Of a stretch of 64,000 nucleotides of DNA, positions 50,001 through 62,000 are shown in pieces. Positions within the stretch are counted from its first letter, which is position 1. The number at the start of each line of letters is the position of its first letter. Where the stretch lies: positions 9,186,359 to 9,250,358 of the forward strand of contig NC_049996.1 of assembly GCF_000003815.2 (NCBI RefSeq), given 5' to 3'. The stretch is from Branchiostoma floridae. Taxonomy: Eukaryota; Chordata; Leptocardii; Amphioxiformes; Branchiostomatidae. Under the pieces are notes generated by a model. That model was not told the DNA's origin and did no database searches. It saw only the letters and a program-made list of their open reading frames with translations. The position numbers were made by a program, and so were the translations under genes.

Positions 50001-53000
50001 GCCTGCTCCATAACACAAGAGCAACCTCCGCAACTGTCACGGGTCAACTGGAAATAAAGAATACAATAACGTTATTGATATTAAGTACCTTCTAATGAAA
50101 CTTAGTGCTATAAAGTTAACAAGTTATTTGAAAATACAAGTAAAAAAAAGCACCACAAACAATTACAATTACCATGCTTGCAGTAGCCCAGACTTCCCTA
50201 TTTTTGGGTGCGATCATGTTGCTGAACACATTCACAACACTCTGTGAAAAAAATAGATAAAAGAGAAATATGACAAAAAGTATAAAAATGAATAGGAAAA
50301 AAATTCTTTAATTATGAATCACTTCATTTAACAGCGTAACTGATTTTCAAGCGAGCCCTTACAAAATCATAACATATCAGGATACAAAGGAAATTAATGA
50401 ACATTCACAATGATAACATAAAGTATGAAGTCTAAAATCACCAACCTGGGCATATCTTGTCAACCTTGTGTATGGCACTGTGTCGTTAGCCATTTCGAAT
50501 ACCCTGACGAGAGATGACGTGATGTTTGTATACAACTGCAGATCGTTGGCAGTTGGGATGTACCCCCCTGAAGAATTAGTGGCATCTTCCATGGCCTCGG
50601 CCAGCTGTCCCACCATGTCTACATCAGCAGGTGTTATGTGCTGCATTGTTTCCAGTTTGGTCAGAGTATCGTTGGCCTGGATGGACACAGTGAAAGATAC
50701 TTGAATCAGGAAGAGTCCAATATTACTGTTGCACTTCGTTTTAAAATCAAAGGACCATGTATTGTGTGATTTTGGTGCCAAAACTTTGAATTTTGAAATA
50801 TCCATTGAGATTGACATTTGTAACCTCTAATTCTGATTCTCAGTATATTTGGGTCATTTTCTCACATTTAAAGCTTTGATCACTCAGATACTACAATACA
50901 GACATGTACCTTTATTATAAAGGGTGTTTGGTTTTTCACAAGACCATATAGGGAAATGTAGAACGTATAACAAGACACTACTAACCATTCAATCAATTCA
51001 TTTCAAGCCTTGTCATTCTAATATATAATCTATCTCAATTTGGGTTTTTACCAATCAGAAAAGAAACTACATTTTTAAATAGGTTTGTTCAAAGTAAGGC
51101 CATTTGACCACTTCTAGGCAGTGAACTATTTGTTTTTGAGGGAAAACATTTGTGACAACATGACGATATGTTCAAATGTTCCAATTCAAAATTCAAAAGT
51201 ACCTTTTCCAACAGATCAGCTGCTTGATGGGAGTGGCATTCCGTCGTGTCTGGAGTTTGCCACCGACCGTCTCTGCACTCCCTCCTGATGATGCCTGCCA
51301 TGAAAGAAAGTAAAGTATGATCAAATCTACTGTGGACCCACCATCTGGAACAGTCTACCACCGGACATAAGCACTGTCCCAACTCTGGCTTCCTTTAAGA
51401 GACTCTTTAAATAATGGGAACGGCCAAATGAACGGACTTGAATCATGTAGCAGTATCTTTCTTTGTATGACAATGTAAAAATTGTGTACATAGATTTATA
51501 GGACTTATAAGGACTCTAAACGATGTAACTGTATCTCTGTTATATACTTTGTCTGACCCTTGCCTCTTCCCTCATGACCTCAATGAAAAGCGGCCTGCAG
51601 GCCGATTTGAGGTTTCATGAATAAATAAAGGTTCAAACAAACAAACAAATCTGTGCATGGCTATGGAACGTCTTTGCTGCCCCATTTATTCACTAGGTTT
51701 GGTTGTTTGTGAACTGTTCAAACCAGAGTACAATTATAGCTTCCCATAATGCAGGCATATTGATTGTCATGTAACTCGCATCACTTTGTGATACCTCATG
51801 AAACTAGAAGTTTAAGAATAAAAGAGTAGGGGTCAGCTCACAAAAATGTCTTTAAAAAAATATCATTTTGAGTTTTTAGTATTACTGGGCATAAACGAGC
51901 CGATGAAGACATTTTTATCTCAAATTCAACAATTACAATAACAACAACATAGTTAATAATAAGCATCATACCATGGTGACAGCTCCCAGCAAGTGTGATG
52001 ATCCCATTAGCCACTGTACGAGGCCACTCAAGACTCAGCTTATTGTCATTCTCACAGTAGGATACCGTTGATTGTGTAGCTGAAGGAAAAAAGGAATGTT
52101 CAACTTTGATATGTTCATAGATTAAAGAAAAGAAAGTGTTTTGTCAGGTGATTAAAATTGTACCTGTGTACACGTTTTAATGGAAGTGCAATAAAGTTTG
52201 GGCATACATTACATGACTTAAGACTAGTCGCATATTTGCCAACAAACTTTCCAAGCACCTTTAGATCGACAAAGGGTCTAACATGGGATGTGTATGTCAT
52301 TTTTCTTTACATGAAAAATATAAAAAGATTACTTGTTGTGTAGCCAGCATTAGTGGTTGTCACAATGACCACTGCTTCAGTTGTAGGTATTGCTGCTGTT
52401 GTTGTTGTTGTACCTGTTGGCTCACTAGCAACATCAGTTAGTGTTGACAGCCCTTGTCTGGAGTCTGTTGACCTCAAAGAAGTAGAAAATGGCGCTGACT
52501 GTTTGGTGGCACCCTCAATTGTAAGGAACGAAGAAGTTTTCAGAGTTGAAGCTGCAACCGTTGATGGTGCATGGGAGGTTGGACGCAGGGTTGATGGTTG
52601 GGTAGATCCAAGAGCAGTGGATAATTGCTCCAGAGGCACAGTTGTTGGAAATGACGATGTTGGAAATGTTTCCAGAACTCTAGTAAGAGTAGCTGTTGAA
52701 AACTGCCCTGTCGGTTTTGGAGTGGCTGATGTTGCAGTGGATCCTATGGATACAGTATGCTGTAGTTCACTTGACAATATCCTAGATGTAGTAGGATGTA
52801 CCGTAGGTGACATCGAAGCAACAGATGAGGTTGATACTTTCCTAACTTCTGTGGATGTATCTGTAGTTGGCTGTCTTGCTGATGCCCTTGTAGCTTTTCC
52901 ATGAGATATGGAGGTTGCTGTTGATGGTTTAGTACTTTGTAAGGATACAGTAACAGTACTTGTCGCCATTGACATCATTAACGGAGACGATGTTGTTCCT

Positions 53001-56000
53001 GACTTTGTAGAATATGATGCAGAGAAAGAGGAACTGGTTGGAGATGATGATGATGTTTGCACTCTTGATTGTGTTGTTGACAATGATGTTTGCACTCTTG
53101 ATTGAGTTGTTGACAATGATGTTTGTGCTCTTGATTGAGTTGTTGATGGCTTGACAGTAGTTGGGGTTCGTTTCCAAGGCTCTTCTGTGGACCTTACAGA
53201 GGATGCTGGGATCAGCAAGGTAGGTGAAACAAAGGTTGACCGTGCTAGAGATGACCCTATTGTTGTAGGGATTTCCTTTGTTGTTGAATTCATCAACGTC
53301 TCAATGCTTGTTTTTAAGAGAGTTGTTCTTTGTTCTATTGATTTTGTTGTCGATTTCATTGATTTTGTTGTTGGTTCCTTTGATTTTGTTGTTTGTTCCA
53401 TTGATTTTGTAGTTTGTTCCATTGATTTTGTTCTTTGTTCCATTAATTTTGTTGTTTGTTCCATTGATTTTGTTGTTGGTTCCATTGACTTTGTTGTTGG
53501 TTCCATTGACTTTGTTGTTGGTTCAATTGATGTTGTATTTGGTTTCATTGATGTTGTATTTGGAGACAATGTAGGCCCTTGTGTTGAAGGAATTTTCAGG
53601 AGGGTTGATAGTTTGTTTGTGCTTGTTGTTCCCATCAACGTAGAAGTTTCTTCTCTTATCAGAGATGCAGTGATCAGTGGTGTTACATTGGCTGAAGACA
53701 AGGAGGGGGCAGTTGATGTGGAAGGCGTCACCATTGTTGATGACATCCGTGTGGTTGGGTGAATAGTGGAAGGTTGTACATTTCTTTGAGAGGATGAAGA
53801 CGTTTGCACAGACGTCTGTCTTAAAACCGGAGAAGTAGCCTTTAAGCGAGGAGTTGTTGTTGCAGAAGAAGACATTGTTGGTGAAGATGCATCCCTGGTA
53901 GTGGATTTCATTGTTGAAGTCCCTGTAACATTTTCTACATTTGTAGTCTGATGACTTAACGTCTTTATTGGCAGTGATGATGTCACTGACATCTGAGTGT
54001 GTCTTGTTGACAAAGACAAAGCAGATGGCTTAGAGGACGCCTGAGTGGTTGATTCTGATGTTGAAAACTCAGAAGTGCTGCTGACCAATTGTTGGGTCGA
54101 CTTCTGTGTGGCTGAAATCCCAATGGTTCTTGTGGACAAAGCAATTTGTTGTGAATTTTTGGGCGAAGATTGCATTGGCGATGTTGGATGCAGAATGGCT
54201 GACCATGAAGTTACTGATGATGTCATCACATTAGCTGTGGAAGTCTCTGTAGTAGACTGGCCTTTCAATGGAGTTGTACTTTGTGCAGGGGACGAGACAA
54301 GCTGAGACGCTGAAGAGGAGGTCCTCCATTTAGTTGTTGATGGAGATGAAACAATAACTGACACTGTGGGATGTAATGTAGACAGAGTTGACCCTTCTGA
54401 GGATGATACACCTTCTGATGACAAAGTTTGTATTCCTGATTGGGTCATTGATGATGAAGGGCGTATAGAGGTAATTTTTTCCGTCAGTGGTTCCGAGGTA
54501 GACGTAATCACAGTCGTTGATGTAAGAGATGTCCGGGGTTCTGAAATCTTTGATGATTGTACAGTTGGCTTTCTGCTTGTTTTTGGGAAAGTTTCTGTTT
54601 GCTCTGTAGACTGCGCAGTTGAAGTTAGGGACAGTGCGAGAGTTGTGAGATGCTCTGGTGTTGATGAAGAAGCAATTGGCTGTGTTGTTAAGAGCATCTG
54701 TGCGGGCGATGACGTCAGGGTGGTTGGTGATGTTGCCATGGACATCTTGGTGGTTAGTTTGCTTGGGGTTGTACTTGTATATGCTGTGGATGTTAAGTCT
54801 TCTGTTGAAGATGTCATGACTGTTGTAGATGGAGTAGTGGTGGACACTGATGGTGTCTTAATGGAAGGCTGCATCTGTGTTATTAGGCGAGTAGTCGAAG
54901 GCTTAACATTTTCTGTTGAGATTGAAGTTGGTTTCACTGACGCCTGACTTATAACAGCGGAGGATGAAGTTCTTAAATCAGAGGAAGAGGTCTTTAAGTC
55001 TGCAAGAGAAGACAACACCATTGTAGAAGGAACTTCCATGGTCGTGGGCATCACTGTTGAAGCCCTTGCAGGATTCCCAGTTAGTTTGGTAGACACTGAC
55101 TTTGGCAATGATGACAATGATGAAGTCACAGATGTTGTTGGATGTCTTGAAGTGTTGCTGACTTGTTTCCTTGTTGTTTTTTGAGCGTCTGATATTACAG
55201 TGGAAGTTGTGTGTTCTTGCTGAGATGCTGTCTTCGATGAAGATTCCATGTGTGATGTAGAATTCACTACCGATGACATCACAGTCACAGGTGATGTTAA
55301 GTTGTTTGCTTTGGTTGTCTTTGCAGTTGTTTGGCCTGTTGCTTGCTTTGTTGTTTTTGCAGAGGATATGATTGCCTGAAATGTTGTAGGAGATGAAGGG
55401 GTGTTTGTTGGTGTTGTTGCTGAAGTCATTGTGCTCTCTGAGGATACTGTGCTCAGTTCAGGTGACTTTGTTGATAAAGACAAAGTGTCGAAAAGCATTG
55501 TTGATGACTCAGTATCATTCAGCATTGCGGTTGCAGGCTCTGCTGTTGTGCGTTCCAAGGTTGTTGGGCGTATGTGTGGCTCTGAGGCAGATGCAATCAA
55601 AGTTGTTGAACTTGGTGTTGAAGAGGATGCCTTTGTTGTTACATGTACAAGTTGTGTTGTCTCCATCCTTGATTTTGAAAAAGTTGTTGCTTTCACTGTA
55701 GACTGCATGTTTGGGAATGAAGAGGCTTCTCTTGTTGTGGCCTTTGTTGTTGAAGGACTGATAGCTAGAGTAGTTGCACTGTTTGTGGCTGGTGTACTTG
55801 GCATTGCCCTGGTAGTTTCCATAGATACTGAACTTTTCTTTGAAGATACTATTGTTGGAGACAGGGAAGTACCTAATTTTGATGTGTTAGAGGACGAAAC
55901 CAGAGTGTCTGTTGACATGGATGACATATTTGCCAAAAATAACGTTTGTGTGCTTGAAGGAGCAGTCTCTGATCTTGTATCTTCCGTAGAAACTGACGTT

Positions 56001-59000
56001 GGCTTCATGGATGTCTCTCTTAGAGCAGTGGAGGTTGTAGTCCTCAATTCAGGAGTTGCTGCTATGGTAGAAGGTACCACAGAGGTAGTCCTTGCAGTTT
56101 TTGTAGGGGTTTGGGTTTTAGTAGACGTTGTTAGATACTGCAATTTTGTTGTTGATGTAGTTGGTTGGCCTGTTGATTGCATTGTAGTCTGTGCAGACAA
56201 TGTAACTGATTGCGATGATGTAAGAAACAAGGAGGTTGTTGATTGTTCAGTAGTAGGTTCAGTAGTGGGTTCTGAAAGCTCCATTGTTGAGGATAATGCT
56301 AAAACTGGCGTTATGGAATGGGATGGAGACAAAGAGGAATCTGTTAAGGATGTTCTTTCAGCTGACGATGATTGTACTCTTGGTTCGATTGTTGTTGGTT
56401 CATAAGCCAGAGTTCTGTATATGGTTTCTACTGATGTACTCATTTTAGAGGATGTTGCGCTCTCTGTAGATGCAATTGAAGTTGTCTGTCTTTGAGATGA
56501 AGACAATTCCTTTGTTGTTGGACTTAAGGTGGTCCTGTCTGTTTCCATGATAGTGGTTGTTTGCTTTGTAGACAGTGTGATTACAGACTCAGAGGCTACT
56601 GGTGTTGTGGGATATTCTGGCATTGTAGATGTAGACACACTTGTTAAAGTTGAAGGCATCAATACAGAACTCGTAGACTCTGTTGTGGTTAATGACGGTC
56701 TTGTGGTTGAATGTGTTGTTGATTCTTTGGTACTTTTATGGACATTTGTAGTCAGCGTTGGTATGAGAAGGGTAGAGGACATCTTTGTGGTTGCAGTTGA
56801 TAGCTTGGTTGTTCTTACAACCCTTGAAGTTTGTTTCAATGTTGATTGCAAGATAGAAGTTGTTGACATCACAGATTGTGCTTTTGACACTGTAGGGATG
56901 GTTGTTGAAGTAAGCAACATTGACGTAAATGATTGGTTTATGGTCGTTTCAGCAGTTGAAGACCCAGTAGTATCTTTAAGGGTCGCTGCATTTGAGCCTG
57001 TTACTAACGGCAAAGAAGTTGGTGGCATCGTGGGATGCAGGGAGGATTCAATTGGTGAGGAAGAAGATTGCTCCTTTGATGTTGATGATACACGGGTCTT
57101 AGATTGGGTTGTAGTTGGTACAGTTGTATTCACTGCTGTTGAAAATGAGGGAGTTATTGTTGCTGCAATAGAGTAGGTTGGCACTGGAGATACTGAATAT
57201 GATGACACTGTCACCGCTGGTTTGCTTGGGGTAGCCCTCGTAGCTTCTGTGGACAGTATCGTTTTCTCTGAAGAAACTGCTTTGGAAAACAGAGAAGTGA
57301 ATGGCATTGACTGAGCAGTTGACAAAGAAGAGGCCTCCCTCAATATTGAAGATGTCGTCTCTGCTAAAGATGGTGTCTGAGTTGATGGGAAAAGAGATGA
57401 TGTTGTATCTACTTTGGACGTTGTAGTTGGTTTTGCAGACGTCTGTTCTCTAACTGAAGAAGATGTAGTTTTGGCATCAGTCAATACTGCTGTGGAAGAG
57501 ACCATTCCAGAACTCATCTTCAATGCAGTGGAATTTATCATTTGCACAAGACTTGTGGTCTGATCAGTTGACCTTGTTGATGATTGTGCTGGCATCAATG
57601 GAGTCTGAGGATGTCTTGAAGACAAAGAGAGAGAAGACTCTGAGGGAGATGATGAATGTGTAAGTTGCGTCAAGGAAGACACTGACTTTGGTGTTGATAC
57701 CAGAGAAGTGTTTACTAGACGTTCTGTGGTTATATTTGATGCCCTTGACAGCCCAGTCCTTGCAGTTGTAAAGCTCCATGGCAATGTAGATTGTACTGTA
57801 GATGACAAAGAACTGCTAGATGATGTGGAGTATTCCATACTTGCTGTGGATTTCTTTGTCGTTGTTTGGGCTGTAGAAGGAGTTTCAGTTTGAGCTTTAG
57901 TTGGAGTAGATGGAGTTTTAGTTTGTCCTGTGGTTGCCTTTGCTGTTGTTTGGACTGTAGAAGGAGTTTCAGTTTGAGTTTTAGTTGAAGTAGATGGAGT
58001 TTTAGTTTGTCCTTTGGATTCTTTTACTGTTGTTTGGACTGTAGATGGAGTTTCAGTTTGAGTTTGAGTAGATAGAGTTTTAGTTTGTCCAGAGGTTACG
58101 TTTGCTTGCGACACTTCAGGGAATGAAGAGGATGTTGTTGGAGCCATGGTACCACTTAGAGAGACTGTGCTTGGGTCCGAAGACTCTAGTAATGGAGATG
58201 TAGAGATACCTGGCATTGTAGTCTGTGATGGAGATGAAGAGGAACCAGCAAAAGATGTTATTTTTTTGGTCGCAGTAGTATCTAGGGTTGGTTTCCTTGT
58301 CCCTGTTATGGAACTCATAGAGGATGTTGATCTCACAGATTCTGGAGTAGATGTGATCAGTTGGGTCCACGTTTGAGATGATTTCAGTGTCGTAGGAGAT
58401 TTTGTACTTGCTAGTTGTACTGTTGAATTCATTCTTGTTCTTTCCAATGTTGCTGTTTGTTCTGAAGAATGTATGTTCGGGGATGGACTCATTGACAATG
58501 TTGTTGTCAAAGACTTCTTGGTTATGGTTTTGGCTCTTGATGACTTAGAGGTTTCTGAAAATGNNNNNNNNNNNNNNNNNNNNNNNNNNNNNNNNNNNNN
58601 NNNNNNNNNNNNNNNNNNNNNNNNNNNNNNNNNNNNNNNNNNNNNNNNNNNNNNNNNNNNNNNAGAAGATTTAAAAAATGAGGTGTTCAGTTGACATCAA
58701 TTCAAAAGAACATGCATAAAATAAAGGTAACAAATCATCTTTCAGTATGATTAAAACTTACCTATTGTGGATAATACCATTGTTGATGGTTGATGTGAAG
58801 GTAGAGAGGATGTGGGCAGTGTTTTCCGTTCAGATGATGCAGCCGAGTGAGAGACTGACGGCATTGGCTCAGTATTGGGCACCCGTTGTGGAATTGTCGC
58901 TGATTGAAATATCAATGGAGATGAAGTTACAGACATTGTGGTAGATGCTGGGGATGTAAGCCTAACAGGAGCTGATTTTGAAAATGTAACTTGTTGTGTA

Positions 59001-62000
59001 GGTGGTTTCTGTCTTACTGATATACTTACTGTGTCTCTATGTGTTGTAGATTTTTCTGAGGATGGGGATTGCATACTAGTTTGCACTATTGTGTTAGGTG
59101 ATGTCAAAAGGGAGGATCTAGCTGGCAATGTTATAGAAGTAGCTATATCAGTTGTTGGTTTTGAGGAAAGTCGCGATGCTAGAGGACTGACTTTTCTTTG
59201 AGATGAAGCAGTTGTTCCCCAAAATGTTGTTGATGATTTGTCAGTTGTTTGTGACAGCAATGGTTGACTTGTTTTCACCTTTGTTTCACTTGGTTCTAAA
59301 GATGTTGGGGATACAGAAAAAGCTTTTGCAGGTAATGCAGTAGTATGGGGACTATTTGGCAATGTTTTTGCCAAAGACGCTAATGTAGTTAATGTTTTGG
59401 AAGGCAGGTGTGGTGTTATAAAAGGTGTTCGGTATTCCTTCTCTGATATAGTTGCCATTGTTGGAAACGTTAATGCTCCACTGGTCCTTTTAGATGTTGA
59501 TGATATCTTTGAGGAGTGTGCTGCAGACACATATGGAGTCACAGATGGACTTTTATCAAGTAGGTCAAAGGGTGTAGTCTCAAGTGAATTAAATGTGTTA
59601 GATGTTGTTGTGTCTGACTGTGGAGATGTTGAAGATGTTAAGTCTTGCTCAAATGGCGTTGTTGAAAGTGTACTTAACAAGGTGGGCATTGTTGTGGTCA
59701 TCTGAGTTGACGTTCCTTCAGTTCCAATTCCTGTCCTAAAAGGTGTTGTCTCAAGTGTACTCAATGTGCTGGAATTTTTGTTGGCTTGTGAAAGCATTGA
59801 TGTTTGAAAATGTGTTGAATCCCGCTCCAAAGTTGATGACACAGGTGTAGGTACTGTAGTGGGCATTATAGTATGAGACTGTGTAAATCTTGTTTTTCCA
59901 GCCGTGGAATCTTGCTCCAAAGTCGATGACAGTGCTTTGATGGGCACTGTTGTGTAAGACTGTGTAAATGTTGTTTCTCCATCTGTGGAACCTTGCTCTA
60001 AAGATGTTGTTAGAGGTGTACTTAATGTGCTGGATATTGTACTGGTGGGCTCTATAAGCGTTGACATCTCTTGCATTGCTGAACTTTGCTCAAAACGTGT
60101 GGTCCGGAGTGATTTGATTGTGGTGAACTTTGTTGAGTCTGGGTGCGGGAATGTAAATGTTTCTGAAGGAGTTGAAACATGCTCAGATGAAGACACTGTG
60201 CCTGATGTGCTGGACGTAGACTCTTCCTCCAAAGAAGTTGTCAGCAATGTGAGTGATTTGCTGACTGTTGATATATCAGGCTGTGTAAACATTGATGTTT
60301 CTGGAGCTGTGGCGTGTTGAATAAAATCTGTTGTTACAAGATTACTCAATGGGCTGTTCATTGTGGTGTTGCCATGCGGGAGCACTGTTGTTCCTAGATC
60401 AGTTGTATCCTGCTTAAAGGTTGTTGTCATGGGTGAGCTAGTAGTTTTGAATGATGTTGTACCACCTCTTGGAAAAATTGAAGTTTCTGGAGCTGTAGAA
60501 CGTTGGTCTGAAGGTGCTGTTTGTGATGTGCTGATGAGAGCTGGCATGTCAGGATGTGGAGGTTCTGTTGTTTGCAAAGCTGTAGATATTTGCTCTGAAG
60601 GCATTGTCACAAGTGTTGGTAATGTCTTGGATTGCTGTGGAAATGTTGATGCTTCTTGGGTAGTTGAACGTTGCTCAACATCCGTTGTCATGAGTGAGCT
60701 ATCTTTGTGGTATGTAGTTCTTTCAGGTTGTGGCAATGTAGACGTTTTTGAAGCTCTTGAAACTTGTTCTGAAGACATTGTTTGAAGTCTACTCATTGTG
60801 ATGAGTGTAGACCCTTGCTCCAAAGGTGTCGTCACTAATGTATGTGATGCGCTTGATGCTGATGTATCTAACTGTGGGACCGTTGACGTTTCTGAAGAAT
60901 GTTGCTGACACGGTGTTGTCACAAGTAGACCAAGTGTGCTGGACATCATTGAGTTAGACTGTTTTAACTGTGTTTTTGATGTTGTAGCTTCTTGCTCTGA
61001 AGGTGTTGTCACAAGTAAAGTTGTCATGTGAGGTTGAGGGAGCATTGTTGTCTCTAGAGCTGCTGGACTTTGCTTTAATGTCATTGTCACAGGTGTAGTT
61101 AATGTGCTAGATGCTCTTGTGTCTGTTTGTGGAAATGTTGATGTTTCTTGGGGAGTTGAACTTTTCTCCAAAGTCATNNNNNNNNNNNNNNNNNNNNNNN
61201 NNNNNNNNNNNNNNNNNNNNNNNNNNNNNNNNNNNNNNNNNNNNNNNNNNNNNNNNNNNNNNNNNNNNNNNNNNNNNGGGGATTGTGGGACTTGATGTTT
61301 CCAGATGATTTGTGACAAGGGCACTTACTTTGCTGGAAGTTGTGTGTAAAGTTGTAGGTTCTTCATCAAACGATGACGTCAACTGTGAGCTTAATGTGCT
61401 AGATGGTGCTGTGTCTAGATGCGGTGGCCTTGATGCTTCTAAAACTGTTGAGCCTTGCTGAGAAGGCACTGTACTACGGGCAGTGTCAGATTGTGGAAAT
61501 GTTGTTTCCACAGTGTGGGAGATTTGCTCTAAAGCAGATGTTGTCACAAGTGCACTTGATTTGCTTGGCATTGCTGTGTCTTCTTCTATAACGGTAGAGT
61601 CATGCTCTAAAAGAGTCACAAGTGTTGAGTGTTGACGTTGCGATTTTGATGTTTCTGAAGCTGTTTCAGTAGACTCTCGCTCAAATGGGGTTGTCACAAG
61701 TGCCCTTAATGTACTGGAAGCTCTTGTGTATTGCTGTTGGGATTTTGATGTATCTGCAGCTGTAGACACTTGCATAAAAGGGGTTGTCAGAAGTGAATTC
61801 AATATGATACTAGCTGTTGTCTCTCGTTGGGATTTTGATGTTCCTGAAGCTGTAGAATCTTGCTTAAAAGTCGACAACACAGGTGTAGGTACTGTAGTGG
61901 ACGTTGTTGTTTGAGACTTAGGTAGTGAACTTATTGTTCTGGATGCTGTTGTCTCCTGTTGGTGGAGTTTTGATGTTTCTATAATAGTTGAAGAACTTTG

